A program made the position numbers and the translations under genes. From an uncultured Roseibium sp. (GTDB lineage: Bacteria; Pseudomonadota; Alphaproteobacteria; Rhizobiales; Stappiaceae): a stretch of 64,000 nucleotides of DNA. The DNA is taken from assembly GCF_947496995.1 (NCBI RefSeq), contig NZ_CANMFD010000004.1, forward strand, positions 496,001-560,000, given 5' to 3'. A model generated the notes under the pieces. The model had not been told where the DNA came from. It ran no database searches and saw nothing but the letters and a program-made list of their open reading frames with translations. This document shows, one piece after another, positions 8,775 to 17,967 of the stretch (its first letter is position 1; the number at the start of each line of letters is the position of its first letter).

Positions 8775-10892
8775 ATGGTGCCTCTCTGGATGGCCGACCC
8801 CCTGGCAAGAAAAAGCATTGTTATATTTTTCATATCCATGTCGCTGGTGATGACACTGGCGCTGGGTGTGTATGCCAGCAATCGGCTTCTGACACATTGG
8901 CTTCTTGTCCGCGGGCTTGAGCAGACTTTCCTTCCGCAGGAAAAGGCGATCGACACTCTGCTCGGGACCCTTGCCGACGATCATGGGGGGGCCGTACCCG
9001 AGGAAGTGTCGGGTCTGCGGCTTTCCACCGCGACGGCTTCTGCGCCCCGCCTTACGCCGAAAGACATCGCGGCCATCAAGACCCTGTTTCAGCATAAAAA
9101 TGGCGTTTCGGCCATACTGGACGCGGCGGTCGTGTTCCCCGCCACCAACCAGAAAACGGATCTTCAACAGATACCGTGGAAAAGAGACAGGTTCCTCCTT
9201 TCGCCGGACACTCTGGCCAAGGCGGATGCCAAATTGGAATTCCAATCGCTGGCCGCAGTTCCGGACATGACCTGGGAAGGCAGGTTTGGCCGCAACGCCG
9301 TGATCGCCTATCGGCCGGAAAGCACGAATCCGGCCATGCCGAGCCTTCTGCTCCTGACCCGGCAGGCCGATCTTCTGTCCAGCCTGAGACCCCTGATCCT
9401 GTCCATCAGCGCTGCGATTGGCGGATTGTGCCTGACATCATTCATGTTTGCCGGCATCCTGTTGTGGATGCGGTTTCACGATCAGGTGACGACCAACCGC
9501 GACATCCAGTATCTCGCTCACCACGACGCGTTGACCGGATTGCCCAACCGCGCCGTTTTCAATGCCAGGCTTACGGAAGCCTTGCGACTGGCTCAGGCAA
9601 AGGCGTCCAATATCGGCGTCATGCTTATCGACGTGGACAAGTTCAAGGAGGTCAACGACACACACGGGCACGGTACTGGCGATGTTTTTCTCCAGATTGT
9701 CAGCGAACGCCTGAAAGCCGTCTTCGACACCCATCTCGTGTCACGGCTGTCCGGTGACGAATTCGCCGTTCTGCTGACTTCTGTTTCCGATCCGGCCCGC
9801 ATGACAAAGCTTGCCGCCAACATGAACGCGGCGACAAAGGTCCCGTGCATCATTGACGGCAAGGAGATCAGAATATCGCTGTCGATCGGCATTGCACGAG
9901 CCACCGACGGCTCCTGGCGGGCTTCCCGTCTGCTGCACTGCGCGGATCTTGCGCTCTACCGCGCCAAGCATAGCGGGCGGTCGACCTTTTCCTGGTACAC
10001 GCCGGAACTGGACGCCGATGCCCAGAAACGCAAGGAAGTGGAAGCCGGCCTCATCAAGGCGATCAAGTTCGACCAGTTCAAGCTCCTGTACCAGCCGCAA
10101 TATTCTCTGCGAGACGGAAAATTGAAGGGCTATGAGGCACTGATCCGTTGGGATCATCCCACCAAGGGAACCATCAAGCCCGACATCTTCATCCCGATCG
10201 CCGAAGACACCGGACTGATTGTGGAAATCGGAACCTGGGTCCTGAACAACGCCTGCATGGAAGCTGCCCATTGGGAAGACAAGACCCGCCGCGTGGCGGT
10301 GAATGTATCGCCGGCACAATTCATCGCCGGGGAAACCCAGAAACGTGTGGCCGCAGCCCTGCGCAAATCCGGTCTCGATCCCAGACGCCTGGAGATCGAG
10401 GTTACCGAAAGTCTTCTGATTTCGGACACCGACGCAGTGATTGCAACACTGCGGGAAATCCGTGACATGGGTGTTTCAATCGCAATGGATGACTTCGGGA
10501 CCGGCTATTCGTCCCTGAGTTATCTGAGCCTCTTTCCCTTCGACAAGATCAAGATCGACAAGGCTTTCATTCAAAATCTCGGCAAGGACGTAAGCACGGA
10601 CGCCATTGTCACCTCCATTGTCGGGCTTGGTCGGTCTCTTGATGTCATCATCACTGCTGAAGGCGTCGAAACCGAAGAACAGGCCATCCTGCTGAGCGCG
10701 GCCGGTTGCGACCTCGTTCAGGGCTTCATGTTCGGAAAACCGGACAGCGTCGAGAGCCACGAAGCCAATTTTCCGGCCTTCCCGATGAACCCTTCCGGCG
10801 GGCTGTGGTTTTCGCAAAACAAAGCCCGCAACGTTCCGGCACCGGAAGCTCTAGGTGAAGAACCGCGGCGGCCCGCAACTTCAATGACGTAG
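8775..10892 (+). CDS. Membrane GGDEF-EAL protein (cyclic di-GMP turnover)
   Basis: A 705-aa inner-membrane protein: a TM near residues 15-35, a periplasmic part to about 195, a second TM at about 212-235, then a GGDEF domain (HHDALTGLPNR to ALYRAKHSG) and an EAL domain. The cyclase signature reads SGDEF (about 326-330), still compatible with activity, and no RxxD inhibitory site precedes it. The EAL domain has all usual metal and catalytic motifs: EALIRW (from about 454), VNVSP, EVTES, DDFGTGYSS, KIKID, AEGVET and VQGF. It is therefore most likely a working c-di-GMP phosphodiesterase, perhaps bifunctional. The neighbouring arsH gene is convergent, 15 bp away. Confidence 0.92.
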   Translation: MVPLWMADPLARKSIVIFFISMSLVMTLALGVYASNRLLTHWLLVRGLEQTFLPQEKAIDTLLGTLADDHGGAVPEEVSGLRLSTATASAPRLTPKDIAAIKTLFQHKNGVSAILDAAVVFPATNQKTDLQQIPWKRDRFLLSPDTLAKADAKLEFQSLAAVPDMTWEGRFGRNAVIAYRPESTNPAMPSLLLLTRQADLLSSLRPLILSISAAIGGLCLTSFMFAGILLWMRFHDQVTTNRDIQYLAHHDALTGLPNRAVFNARLTEALRLAQAKASNIGVMLIDVDKFKEVNDTHGHGTGDVFLQIVSERLKAVFDTHLVSRLSGDEFAVLLTSVSDPARMTKLAANMNAATKVPCIIDGKEIRISLSIGIARATDGSWRASRLLHCADLALYRAKHSGRSTFSWYTPELDADAQKRKEVEAGLIKAIKFDQFKLLYQPQYSLRDGKLKGYEALIRWDHPTKGTIKPDIFIPIAEDTGLIVEIGTWVLNNACMEAAHWEDKTRRVAVNVSPAQFIAGETQKRVAAALRKSGLDPRRLEIEVTESLLISDTDAVIATLREIRDMGVSIAMDDFGTGYSSLSYLSLFPFDKIKIDKAFIQNLGKDVSTDAIVTSIVGLGRSLDVIITAEGVETEEQAILLSAAGCDLVQGFMFGKPDSVESHEANFPAFPMNPSGGLWFSQNKARNVPAPEALGEEPRRPATSMT

Positions 10893-10907
10893 GATTGCCT
10901 TGCCTGG

Positions 10908-11648
10908 TCAGCGGGCAACACCAAGCGCTGCCGTTTCCGCAGCGGACTGCTTTTCCCGCGCCGCCTTTCTTTCCGAATACCTGTCGACGAGGTAGTCCGA
11001 TTGCCCGCGTGTCAGAAGGGTGAACTTCACCAGTTCCTCCATCACATCGACCACACGGTCGTACAAGGGCGACGGTTTCATCCGTCCCTCTTCATCGAAT
11101 TCCTGATAGGCCCGTGGGACCGACGACTGATTGGGGATCGTGATCATGCGCATCCAGCGGCCGAGAACACGCATCTGGTTGAGTGCATTGAAAGATTGAG
11201 ACCCGCCCGAAACCTGCATCAGGGCCAGCGTCTTGCCCTGCGTCGGCCGAATTGCACCAACGCTCAAGGGCACCCAGTCAATCTGGGATTTCAGTATTCC
11301 CGTCATTGCACCGTGCCGTTCCGGTGAACACCAGACCTGAGCCTCCGACCAGGCGCACAACTCCCGGAGCTCCGCGACCTTCGGATGGCCGGTGTCCGCG
11401 TCATCCGGCAACGGCAGGCCGGATGGATTGAAGATCCTGGTCTCCGCACCGAAAGTCTTCAGCAACCGTTCGGCTTCCAGGACGAGAAACCGGCTGTAGG
11501 AGCGTTCGCGCAGGGATCCGTAAAGCAGCAGGACGCGCGGCGGGTGCGCCGGCAAGTCGGGAACAAGAAGCCGCTCCTTGGCGATCGGCCTCAAGTCTCC
11601 ACCGGCAACATTCCGAAGTCCGTGTTCCGCCAGGTCGGGTTCAGTCAT
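10908..11648 (-). CDS. arsH: Arsenical resistance flavoprotein ArsH
   Basis: A 246-aa NADPH-dependent flavodoxin-fold protein. The FMN-binding start [14 protein letters not shown], the middle [18 protein letters not shown] and [24 protein letters not shown] are typical ArsH motifs. ArsH proteins oxidise trivalent methyl- or aryl-arsenicals and reduce quinones or azo dyes. It is the last gene of the arsR-arsC-arsH operon and overlaps arsC by 8 bp. Confidence 0.93.
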   Translation of the reverse strand: MTEPDLAEHGLRNVAGGDLRPIAKERLLVPDLPAHPPRVLLLYGSLRERSYSRFLVLEAERLLKTFGAETRIFNPSGLPLPDDADTGHPKVAELRELCAWSEAQVWCSPERHGAMTGILKSQIDWVPLSVGAIRPTQGKTLALMQVSGGSQSFNALNQMRVLGRWMRMITIPNQSSVPRAYQEFDEEGRMKPSPLYDRVVDVMEELVKFTLLTRGQSDYLVDRYSERKAAREKQSAAETAALGVAR

Positions 11649-12054
11649 TGCCCGCCCCGGATGTCACCACTTCGCCGTCTTCCTTGGTAAACGTTCCGAT
11701 ATTCCACGGCAGCAGGTCCATCACCTTTTCGGACGGGCGGCACAGGCAAACGCCCTTGTCGGAGACAACAATCGGACGATTGATCAAGATGGGATGTTCC
11801 ATCATGAAATCGAGCAATTCGTCATCTGACCATTTCTCCTCGCCAAGGCCCAGTTCATCGTAAGGCGTGCCCTTCTGGCGGAGAAGATCACGCACGGGGA
11901 TAGCCATTCTTGCAATCAGACTGACAAGTTCGTCGCGACTCGGCGGGGTTTTGAGATATTCCACAATCTCGGGTTCCACGCCGGCGTTCCGGATCATCTC
12001 AAGAGTATTGCGGGACGTGCCGCACTTCGGGTTGTGATAGATCGTAATGGTCAT
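11641..12054 (-). CDS. arsC: Arsenate reductase, glutaredoxin-dependent
   Basis: A 137-aa enzyme that reduces arsenate to arsenite with glutaredoxin. The catalytic cysteine is in [12 protein letters not shown] (C11), followed by [12 protein letters not shown] and the conserved [15 protein letters not shown]. Start ATG 12054 is chosen over 12096 because GGAGGA precedes it by 7 nt and the family begins directly with the first strand (MTITIYHNP). Only 4 bp separate it from arsR. Confidence 0.95.
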   Translation of the reverse strand: MTITIYHNPKCGTSRNTLEMIRNAGVEPEIVEYLKTPPSRDELVSLIARMAIPVRDLLRQKGTPYDELGLGEEKWSDDELLDFMMEHPILINRPIVVSDKGVCLCRPSEKVMDLLPWNIGTFTKEDGEVVTSGAGND

Positions 12055-12058
12055 GAAA

Positions 12059-12406
12059 TCAGTCCTCCAAGCGGTCTGCAGGCTTTGTGGATTCATTGAC
12101 GGAGAAACCGCAGACGGCAGGATTGTTGCCGCAGCAGTCTTCCGTCAGAAAGGCCAGAAGGTTTCTCATCCGGTCATGATTGACCGCGTAGTGGATATGG
12201 CGCCCGTCCCGGCGCGCGGTCAGCAAGCCTGCCCGTTCAAGCGTTGTCAGATGGAACGACATGCGGGTCGGCTGAATATCAAGGCGCTCGGCGACCGTAC
12301 CCGAAGGAAGCCCACGCGGCCCCTCCGCCATCAACAGCCTGAAAGCCGCCAGACGGTCGCCCTGGGCAAGAGCGCCAAGCGCTGAAACGGCATCCTGATC
12401 TTTCAT
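12059..12406 (-). CDS. arsR: ArsR-family arsenic-responsive repressor
   Basis: A 115-aa winged-helix repressor (helix-turn-helix about 36-60, LPSGTVAERLDIQPTRMSFHL; wing RRDGRHIHYAV). Three cysteines near the C-terminus, C91, C92 and C99, resemble the C-terminal As(III) site of the Acidithiobacillus-type ArsR, although spacing of the third differs by one residue. It heads arsR-arsC-arsH. Upstream, GAATATTC at 12431-12438 is a candidate part of its operator. No arsB, acr3 or aqpS lies in the operon. Confidence 0.9.
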   Translation of the reverse strand: MKDQDAVSALGALAQGDRLAAFRLLMAEGPRGLPSGTVAERLDIQPTRMSFHLTTLERAGLLTARRDGRHIHYAVNHDRMRNLLAFLTEDCCGNNPAVCGFSVNESTKPADRLED

Positions 12407-12473
12407 AATTCGATCTTACAAGAAATTTTGGAATATTCAACAAACGGATTTCGCGCGATCCAGTCGGAAGGGC

Positions 12474-13022
12474 TCACATGGCGGCGGCGGCTCGGGCAGC
12501 CTGGTCATAGTTGCCCGATACCAGGCGAAGCATCGCGGCCAACCGGGAGAGTTCGCTCTCGTCCAGGCCCAGCGCTTTCATCGGTTCAACGAGCAACGCT
12601 TCACGCAGACGCCTGTATTCCATACAGGCTGCTTCTCCCGATGGCGTAATCTCCGCCGTCTTTTCCTTGCCCCTGCGGCCGGAGGAAATTAGTCCGGCTT
12701 TTTGAAGTTTCTTGAGAGCGTAGGTTACCGTGTGGGTGTCTTCTATGTTCAACACCAGACAAATGTCGGAGAGCGTTTTTGCCCGGCCACGATGGTTCAC
12801 CGAATGCAGCACAAGGACGTCCAGAGGCCCCAGCCCCTCCGAGCCGCTGGCCGCCATGCAACGGACCATCCAGCGATGGTAGGCATTGACCATCATCGTG
12901 ACAGCGAATTCGATCTCCGACAGGGCCGGCATCGCACCGGAAGCAAGATGCGCGGAGGAGACAACAGGTCCTATCGACCTTTCGGGTTTCGGTTCGGTAT
13001 TGGACTCAGGTTTCTCCGGCAA
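12474..13022 (-). CDS. MarR-type winged-helix regulator of the TRAP locus
   Basis: A 182-aa regulator with a winged helix at about 85-140 (KTLSDICLVLNIEDTHTVTYALKKLQKAGLI). Start TTG 13022 is chosen because GGGAGG lies 8 nt upstream in the right frame; the nearby ATG is out of frame and the first in-frame ATG (residue 30) would remove conserved helices. It is the last gene of the dctP-dctQ-dctM row, 28 bp after dctM. A near-identical palindrome before dctP and before the oxoprolinase gene is the obvious candidate binding site. The ligand is unknown. Confidence 0.85.
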   Translation of the reverse strand: MPEKPESNTEPKPERSIGPVVSSAHLASGAMPALSEIEFAVTMMVNAYHRWMVRCMAASGSEGLGPLDVLVLHSVNHRGRAKTLSDICLVLNIEDTHTVTYALKKLQKAGLISSGRRGKEKTAEITPSGEAACMEYRRLREALLVEPMKALGLDESELSRLAAMLRLVSGNYDQAARAAAAM

Positions 13023-13050
13023 CGCATGGACCTCCCGCGCGGGCTATTGG

Positions 13051-14355
13051 TTAATTGCTCAACATCGTCTGTGGCAGCCAAAGAGCCAAGTCCGGGAAGG
13101 CTACAATCAGAACCACAGCCAGGATCATCAACAGGAAGAACGGCAATGCCATCCGGGCAACCTTGAAGATATTGTATCCGGTCATTCCCTGAAGCACGAA
13201 CAGGTTGAACCCGACAGGCGGTGTTATCTGGCTCATTTCCACGACCAGAACCAGATAAATGCCGAACCAGATAAGGTCCAGACCCGCCTGCTCCACCATC
13301 GGCAGGATCACGGACGTGGTCAGAACCACCACCGATATGCCGTCAAGAAAACAGCCCAGCACAATGAAGAACAGCGTGAGCGCCACCAGCAGCGCATAGG
13401 GTGACAGTTCGAGGGAACCTATCCAGCCGGCCAATTCACGCGGAATGCCGGTGTACCCCATGGCAACGGTCAGAAACGATGCCCCTGCAAGAATGAAAGC
13501 GATCATGCAGGAAGTTCTGGTGGCCCCCATCAACGCATCGGTGAAGCTTTCGCGGTTCAAGGTTCCACTTGCCCAGGAAAGTAACAGGGACAGCATCACG
13601 CCGATGGCGGCCGCTTCCGTAGGCGAGGCCAGGCCTGCATAGATCGAACCGATGACACCGGCAATCAGCCCGATGACCGGAAACAACCTCCGTGTAGCAA
13701 CGAGCCGCCGCGCAAAGGGAACCGGTTCTTCCCTTGGGGGCATCTTCCGCCGGTTGGCGAGCGCCCAGAGCGCCACATATCCCATGAACAGGAGACACAG
13801 CATTGCGCCCGGGAGAACGCCTGCCATGAAGAGGCGCGCAATCGACTGTTCGGTGGCGGCGCCATAGACGATCAGGATGATCGAGGGGGGAATGAGAAGT
13901 CCGAGCGTGCCCGATCCGGCCAACGTACCGATGGCCATGCGTTCGTCATATCCGCGCTGCTTGAGTTCCGGCAGAGACATCCGCCCGATTGTTGCAGTGG
14001 TCGCCGCCGAGGATCCGGAAACCGCTGCGAAGATGCCGCAGCCGAGAATGTTCACATGCAGCAGCCGGCCAGGCAGATTGCGCATCCAGGGTGAGAGACC
14101 TGCGAACATGTCCTCCGACAGGCGCGAGCGGAACAGGATCTCACCCATCCAGATGAACATCGGCAAAGCCGTCAGATCCCAGGAATTCGAGGCGCCCCAG
14201 ACGGTGGTCGCCATGACTGCGCCGGCAGGCACTGCAACGAGGGCCATGATGGCGGCAAGAGCAACGGCAAAAAGAGCAACCGCGACCCAGATGCCGGTTG
14301 CCAGGGCAGCCAGCATGCCGAAACCGAGAAAAAAGGCGATCAGGGATAGGTCCAT
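13051..14355 (-). CDS. dctM: TRAP transporter large membrane subunit
   Basis: A 434-aa polytopic permease of the DctM family: about 12 hydrophobic segments, with GSGTLGLLIPPSIILIVYG and the late ITPPVGFNLFVLQG motifs of this group. It forms the sodium-driven transport channel with the small subunit. Its ATG shares one base with the dctQ stop (TAATG), so translation is coupled. Confidence 0.95.
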   Translation of the reverse strand: MDLSLIAFFLGFGMLAALATGIWVAVALFAVALAAIMALVAVPAGAVMATTVWGASNSWDLTALPMFIWMGEILFRSRLSEDMFAGLSPWMRNLPGRLLHVNILGCGIFAAVSGSSAATTATIGRMSLPELKQRGYDERMAIGTLAGSGTLGLLIPPSIILIVYGAATEQSIARLFMAGVLPGAMLCLLFMGYVALWALANRRKMPPREEPVPFARRLVATRRLFPVIGLIAGVIGSIYAGLASPTEAAAIGVMLSLLLSWASGTLNRESFTDALMGATRTSCMIAFILAGASFLTVAMGYTGIPRELAGWIGSLELSPYALLVALTLFFIVLGCFLDGISVVVLTTSVILPMVEQAGLDLIWFGIYLVLVVEMSQITPPVGFNLFVLQGMTGYNIFKVARMALPFFLLMILAVVLIVAFPDLALWLPQTMLSN

Positions 14356-14912
14356 TACTCTTTTCCCTCAATCAGATCGTCCTTGCTCACCGTCTCGAAG
14401 CTTGGTGCGCGTCCGCAAAGGGCAGCAATGAGATCGTCCAGCAGGGCGATCGAAAACACCAGGAGCCCCGCCGTCATGACAGTTTGCGGAATGACCAGCG
14501 GGATCGGGATAATGCCGAAGGACACTTCCCCGTAGGTGTAGCTGTCTTGAGCAAGTGCTGCGGCATGCCAGGTGAAAAATGCGGCGAGGCCAAGAGCGAC
14601 CGCAACGGCCCAGATATTCAGGACATGCGCGACCGGGGGCCGAACCGCCTGAAGCAGGATATTGACCCGGATATGGTCGCTGTTGCGGAACGTCCCGGCA
14701 AGCGCCAGGAAAGATGCTCCCACGAGCAGGAACCCCGCGATCTCGGCCAGCGAGGGAACCAGCAAACCGAGCGGATCCATACCGATCAGGCCCAGCACGC
14801 CGTCCAGCAGACGCCCGAGCACCTGGAGGACGACCAGAGAGGCAATGACGACGAGACAAGACGCAGCCAGTACCGTTGACGCCCGATAGAGCGCATTCAG
14901 GGCCGTTCGCAT
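14355..14912 (-). CDS. dctQ: TRAP transporter small membrane subunit
   Basis: A 185-aa protein with four predicted membrane helices (about 10-30, 50-70, 92-112, 135-155) and the SLAEIAGFLLVGASFLALAG / SDHIRVNILLQ pattern of DctQ. GGGGGAG precedes the ATG. It lies 71 bp downstream of dctP, beyond a hairpin, and is coupled to dctM. Confidence 0.92.
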   Translation of the reverse strand: MRTALNALYRASTVLAASCLVVIASLVVLQVLGRLLDGVLGLIGMDPLGLLVPSLAEIAGFLLVGASFLALAGTFRNSDHIRVNILLQAVRPPVAHVLNIWAVAVALGLAAFFTWHAAALAQDSYTYGEVSFGIIPIPLVIPQTVMTAGLLVFSIALLDDLIAALCGRAPSFETVSKDDLIEGKE

Positions 14913-14947
14913 CGGCTCCCCCTACCAGATGTGCAGCTGAACAAGAA

Positions 14948-14973
14948 AACGCCGGGCTGAATTGCCCGGCGTT
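14948..14973 (-). terminator. Hairpin between dctP and dctQ (partial terminator or processing signal)
   Basis: AACGCCGGGC (14948-14957) pairs perfectly with GCCCGGCGTT (14964-14973) over a 6-nt loop. On the minus strand it is followed by TTTTCTTGTT. Such a hairpin directly after dctP commonly allows more binding protein than membrane subunits by partial termination or by protecting the dctP mRNA. Confidence 0.7.
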
Positions 14974-14983
14974 TTTTTTGAAT

Positions 14984-15979
14984 TTAGTTCTTGTAGGCTT
15001 CGAGGATGGCGGCACCGGTTTCACCAGCTTCCGCCTGCCATTCGGCGGACATCGTCTCGCCAATGGCGGCCAGTCCTTCGATCAGCTGCTCGCTCGGTTC
15101 CACGACAGTGATGCCGTTTTCGACCAGAATGGCGGTCTTGCCGTTGGTCTCCACCTTGGAGGCTTCCCATCCGCGTTTTTCAGCTTCTGCGGCAGCCTCC
15201 ATCACGGCAGCCTTTTCGGCATCGGAGAGCCCATCGAATGCCCCCTTGTTGACGAAAACCATGTTCTTGGGCAACCACGCCTGCGTGTCGTGATAATGGC
15301 TTAGGAAGTCCCAGGCCTTGGAATTCGCGCCAGTAGAGGGCGACGTGATCATGGCTTCCACGCGACCGGTGGAAAATGCCGTCGGAATATCCGGCACTTC
15401 GACCTGCGTCGGCACCGCACCGGCCAACTGGGCCAGGCGTTCAGTCGCCGCATTATAGGCGCGGAACTTGAGGCCCTTCATGTCATCGACGCTGGAAAGT
15501 TCCTTTTTCGCATAGACGCCCTGGGGTGGCCACGGCACGGCATACAAGAGCACTAGCCCTTGAGCGTCCAGCTTCTCTTCCATGGCCGGCTTCGCGGCCT
15601 GATAAAGCTTCCACGCCTTGTCATAGGACGGTGCGAGGAACGGCACGGAATCGACACCGAAGACGGCATCTTCGTTCGACAGCCGCGACACCAGAACTTC
15701 ACCGATCGGCGCAAGGCCCTTGCGCACGGCGTTCTTGATTTCCGGATGCTTGAAGAGGGAACCGGCGGAGTGGACCTGAATGACCAGCGATCCGTCGGTT
15801 TTCTCTTTGATATCCTCGGCGAAGGCCGCGATGTTCTGCGTATGGAAGTTGCTGTCGCCATAAGGCGTCGGCATGTCCCACTTGGTTTCGGCGGAAACAG
15901 CGGCGGCACCGGCAAGACCGAAAACGGCGGCGGCGGCAAGACGAACGCCAGCCCGGTTCAGAAAACGTGATTGCAGCAT
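14984..15979 (-). CDS. dctP: TRAP transporter substrate-binding protein (DctP family)
   Basis: A 331-aa periplasmic solute receptor. It has a signal peptide (about 1-30, ending AVSA) and the DctP fold: KWDMPTPYGDSNFHTQNI, later MKGLKFRAYNAATERLAQLAGAVPTQVEVPDIPTAF, which holds the arginine that usually binds the ligand carboxylate. ATG 15979 is chosen over an upstream one at 16045 since AGAGGAG lies about 7 nt before it and it starts the signal peptide. It heads dctP-dctQ-dctM-marR; the nearby oxoprolinase suggests pyroglutamate or a related lactam or hydantoin as substrate, which is inference. Confidence 0.92.
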   Translation of the reverse strand: MLQSRFLNRAGVRLAAAAVFGLAGAAAVSAETKWDMPTPYGDSNFHTQNIAAFAEDIKEKTDGSLVIQVHSAGSLFKHPEIKNAVRKGLAPIGEVLVSRLSNEDAVFGVDSVPFLAPSYDKAWKLYQAAKPAMEEKLDAQGLVLLYAVPWPPQGVYAKKELSSVDDMKGLKFRAYNAATERLAQLAGAVPTQVEVPDIPTAFSTGRVEAMITSPSTGANSKAWDFLSHYHDTQAWLPKNMVFVNKGAFDGLSDAEKAAVMEAAAEAEKRGWEASKVETNGKTAILVENGITVVEPSEQLIEGLAAIGETMSAEWQAEAGETGAAILEAYKN

Positions 15980-16096
15980 GAATATACTCCTCTTGGAAGC
16001 GGGACAGGTCCCGTCGCGATACAGCTCCCAGTGCATTCTGTGCACACCTGTTAAAAGCGCATCTCACCGCAGCCTAAGCTCGAAAATCGGAAACAT

Positions 16097-16120
16097 CAAC
16101 AATTTATCGATAAATTGTTG
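16097..16120. promoter_or_regulatory. 24-bp perfect palindrome upstream of dctP
   Basis: A perfect 24-bp palindrome with core ACAATTTATCGATAAATTGT (16099-16118) lies 118 bp before the dctP start. Nearly the same 20 bp occurs at 17851-17870 ahead of the oxoprolinase gene. It is the best candidate operator for the MarR-type regulator at 12474. Confidence 0.7.
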
Positions 16121-16243
16121 CCGTTACTTTCGCCAACTGCACACGACTTCCGCAATCGGAGGGGCCGCTGTATCAAGCTGCTTTTAAGTTAACGCGGTAT
16201 GTTCTAGCGTGCCGCGATCACGCCTGCGGGAGGACGCCAAGAC

Positions 16244-17725
16244 GTGCGGCAGAACTTAGGTCACAGCGGACCCGGCAACACGACAGGCGCGCTGTTGCTT
16301 GTCGTCATTCTGATCGTTGCGGCTGCGCTCCGCATCTACGATCTGGACAGAACCAGCCTTTGGTACGACGAAGCGGTGACCTGGGCACAGTCAAGGGGAA
16401 CCTTTTCAGAACTGCTCTCATCCGTAGCTGCGGACAACTACCCACCTCTTCACAATGTGATCTTGTGGCTGACCATGCCGATCCTTGGCGACAGCGAGAC
16501 TGCGCTTCGCATCCCCTCTGTCATTCTCGGCGTTTTGGCCGTCTGGCTGATCTACCTGGCCGGCAGATCACTCACCGGCAACGCTCCGGATGGAAGATAT
16601 GCCGCTCTGCTTGCCGCCGCGCTTCTTGCGGTCTCGCCGTTTCACATCTGGTATTCCACCGAAGCACGCATGTATGCGCTTCTCGCGACTGGCGGACTTG
16701 CCTTCCTGCTTTCGGTCATGAAAGTGCTGAACCGCCCTTCCCTCGGCTGGTTCGTTGTTCTCAGCCTCAGCGGCGCGGCATTTCTCTACAGCCATATCTA
16801 TGCCCTGCTCGGATTTGCCGCGGTCGGTCTGGTTTGCGCTATCTACGCCCTTGAGGACACGCTTCGCGCCGGACGGCTTCGGCTGTCTCCTGCGACCATT
16901 GCCTGCCTTTGCATGGGTGTCAGCGCTCTTGCCTTCCTGCCCTGGCTGTTCATTCTGGCGAACCGCGCCAGATCCGTGGCCGAAGCCGGTTTCTGGATTG
17001 CCTCCCCGGACATTCCGTTCCTGAAGTCGATGGCATTCAGTATTTCCGGCTCTCTTGTGTTTTTCTGGGCACTGGCGACTTTGGCACTCGTCTACTGCCT
17101 GCGCACGTTTTTCGTTGAATCCGTTTCTTCACAAGATGACAGAAACACAAGAAAGTTCGCGATAATCTGCCTCGCCTTCACGACCGGCCCCTTGCTTCTG
17201 GCTTACCTCTATTCCCTTCTTGTGCAACCCATCCTGTTCGACCGGTACCTGATTGCAGCCTGGCCCGGTTTGCTGTTGCTTGCATCAGCCGGCGCAAATC
17301 AGCTCATTCCCCGATTAGGGCCGGCCGCGCTCCTCGTTGCGGCGCTGACGCTGACATTTCCGGAACTCAGATTTGCACTCTTTGACAAAATGCGGCCCGA
17401 CTGGCGCGGCATTGTCCAGGATTACAAGGCCAATCGTTCCTCCAACTATCGGCTTGTGCTCTACAAGGGGTTCGCAGCCCCTGCCCTTGAATACTATCTG
17501 AGATCACCGGACGGTTTTGTGGCGGCAGAAGAAATTGGCGACCTGAAAAAACAGCCGTCAGGCACAACGGAAAATGAACGCTGGCTTCTGCTGGTTCACA
17601 GCAGCCCCGAAGAAATGAAACAGGCGCTTGAGGCTTTCAGCGCATCAGAACCGGAAACGGTTGCGCAACGCTTCGGGTGGGGGGCAAGCGGATTGAAACT
17701 GCTGCGATTTGCTCCTCGCAACTGA
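16244..17725 (+). CDS. Membrane glycosyltransferase of the mannosyltransferase/ArnT superfamily
   Basis: A 493-aa polytopic protein: about ten hydrophobic segments, with the first loop DRTSLWYDEAVTWAQ carrying the acidic pair (near residue 42) expected for a GT-C enzyme using a lipid-phosphate sugar donor, and LRIPSVILGVLAVWLIYLAGR typical of the PMT_2 group. It would transfer a sugar to a wall or surface acceptor in the periplasm; donor and acceptor cannot be read. The start is GTG with GGGAGGA 10 nt upstream. It lies between the TRAP operon and the oxoprolinase gene and has no evident metabolic link with them. Confidence 0.85.
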   Translation: MRQNLGHSGPGNTTGALLLVVILIVAAALRIYDLDRTSLWYDEAVTWAQSRGTFSELLSSVAADNYPPLHNVILWLTMPILGDSETALRIPSVILGVLAVWLIYLAGRSLTGNAPDGRYAALLAAALLAVSPFHIWYSTEARMYALLATGGLAFLLSVMKVLNRPSLGWFVVLSLSGAAFLYSHIYALLGFAAVGLVCAIYALEDTLRAGRLRLSPATIACLCMGVSALAFLPWLFILANRARSVAEAGFWIASPDIPFLKSMAFSISGSLVFFWALATLALVYCLRTFFVESVSSQDDRNTRKFAIICLAFTTGPLLLAYLYSLLVQPILFDRYLIAAWPGLLLLASAGANQLIPRLGPAALLVAALTLTFPELRFALFDKMRPDWRGIVQDYKANRSSNYRLVLYKGFAAPALEYYLRSPDGFVAAEEIGDLKKQPSGTTENERWLLLVHSSPEEMKQALEAFSASEPETVAQRFGWGASGLKLLRFAPRN

Positions 17726-17850
17726 GAACCGGTAAGCGGACTGTCTGGATCGATTACTTCCCGGGACGCCAGCTTCGCCCGAGACTCCAATCCCGAAAAC
17801 GGCTTCAACCGCCCAAAAGGCGGATTTGAGAAAGACCAAATTTTTCATCG

Positions 17851-17870
17851 ACAATTTATCGATAAAATGT
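17851..17870. promoter_or_regulatory. Second copy of the dctP palindrome, upstream of the oxoprolinase gene
   Basis: ACAATTTATCGATAAAATGT at 17851-17870 matches the dctP-side palindrome core at 19 of 20 positions and is 97 bp before the gene at 17968. The shared site links the two transcription units to one regulator. Confidence 0.7.
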
Positions 17871-17967
17871 AAACATAAAGCCACAAGATATCAAAATTCG
17901 GAACGACGGCCGAGAATCGAGTGATCGCTCGCGACGGCGGCATTTTAAGGTAATCGGAGGGCAACAC

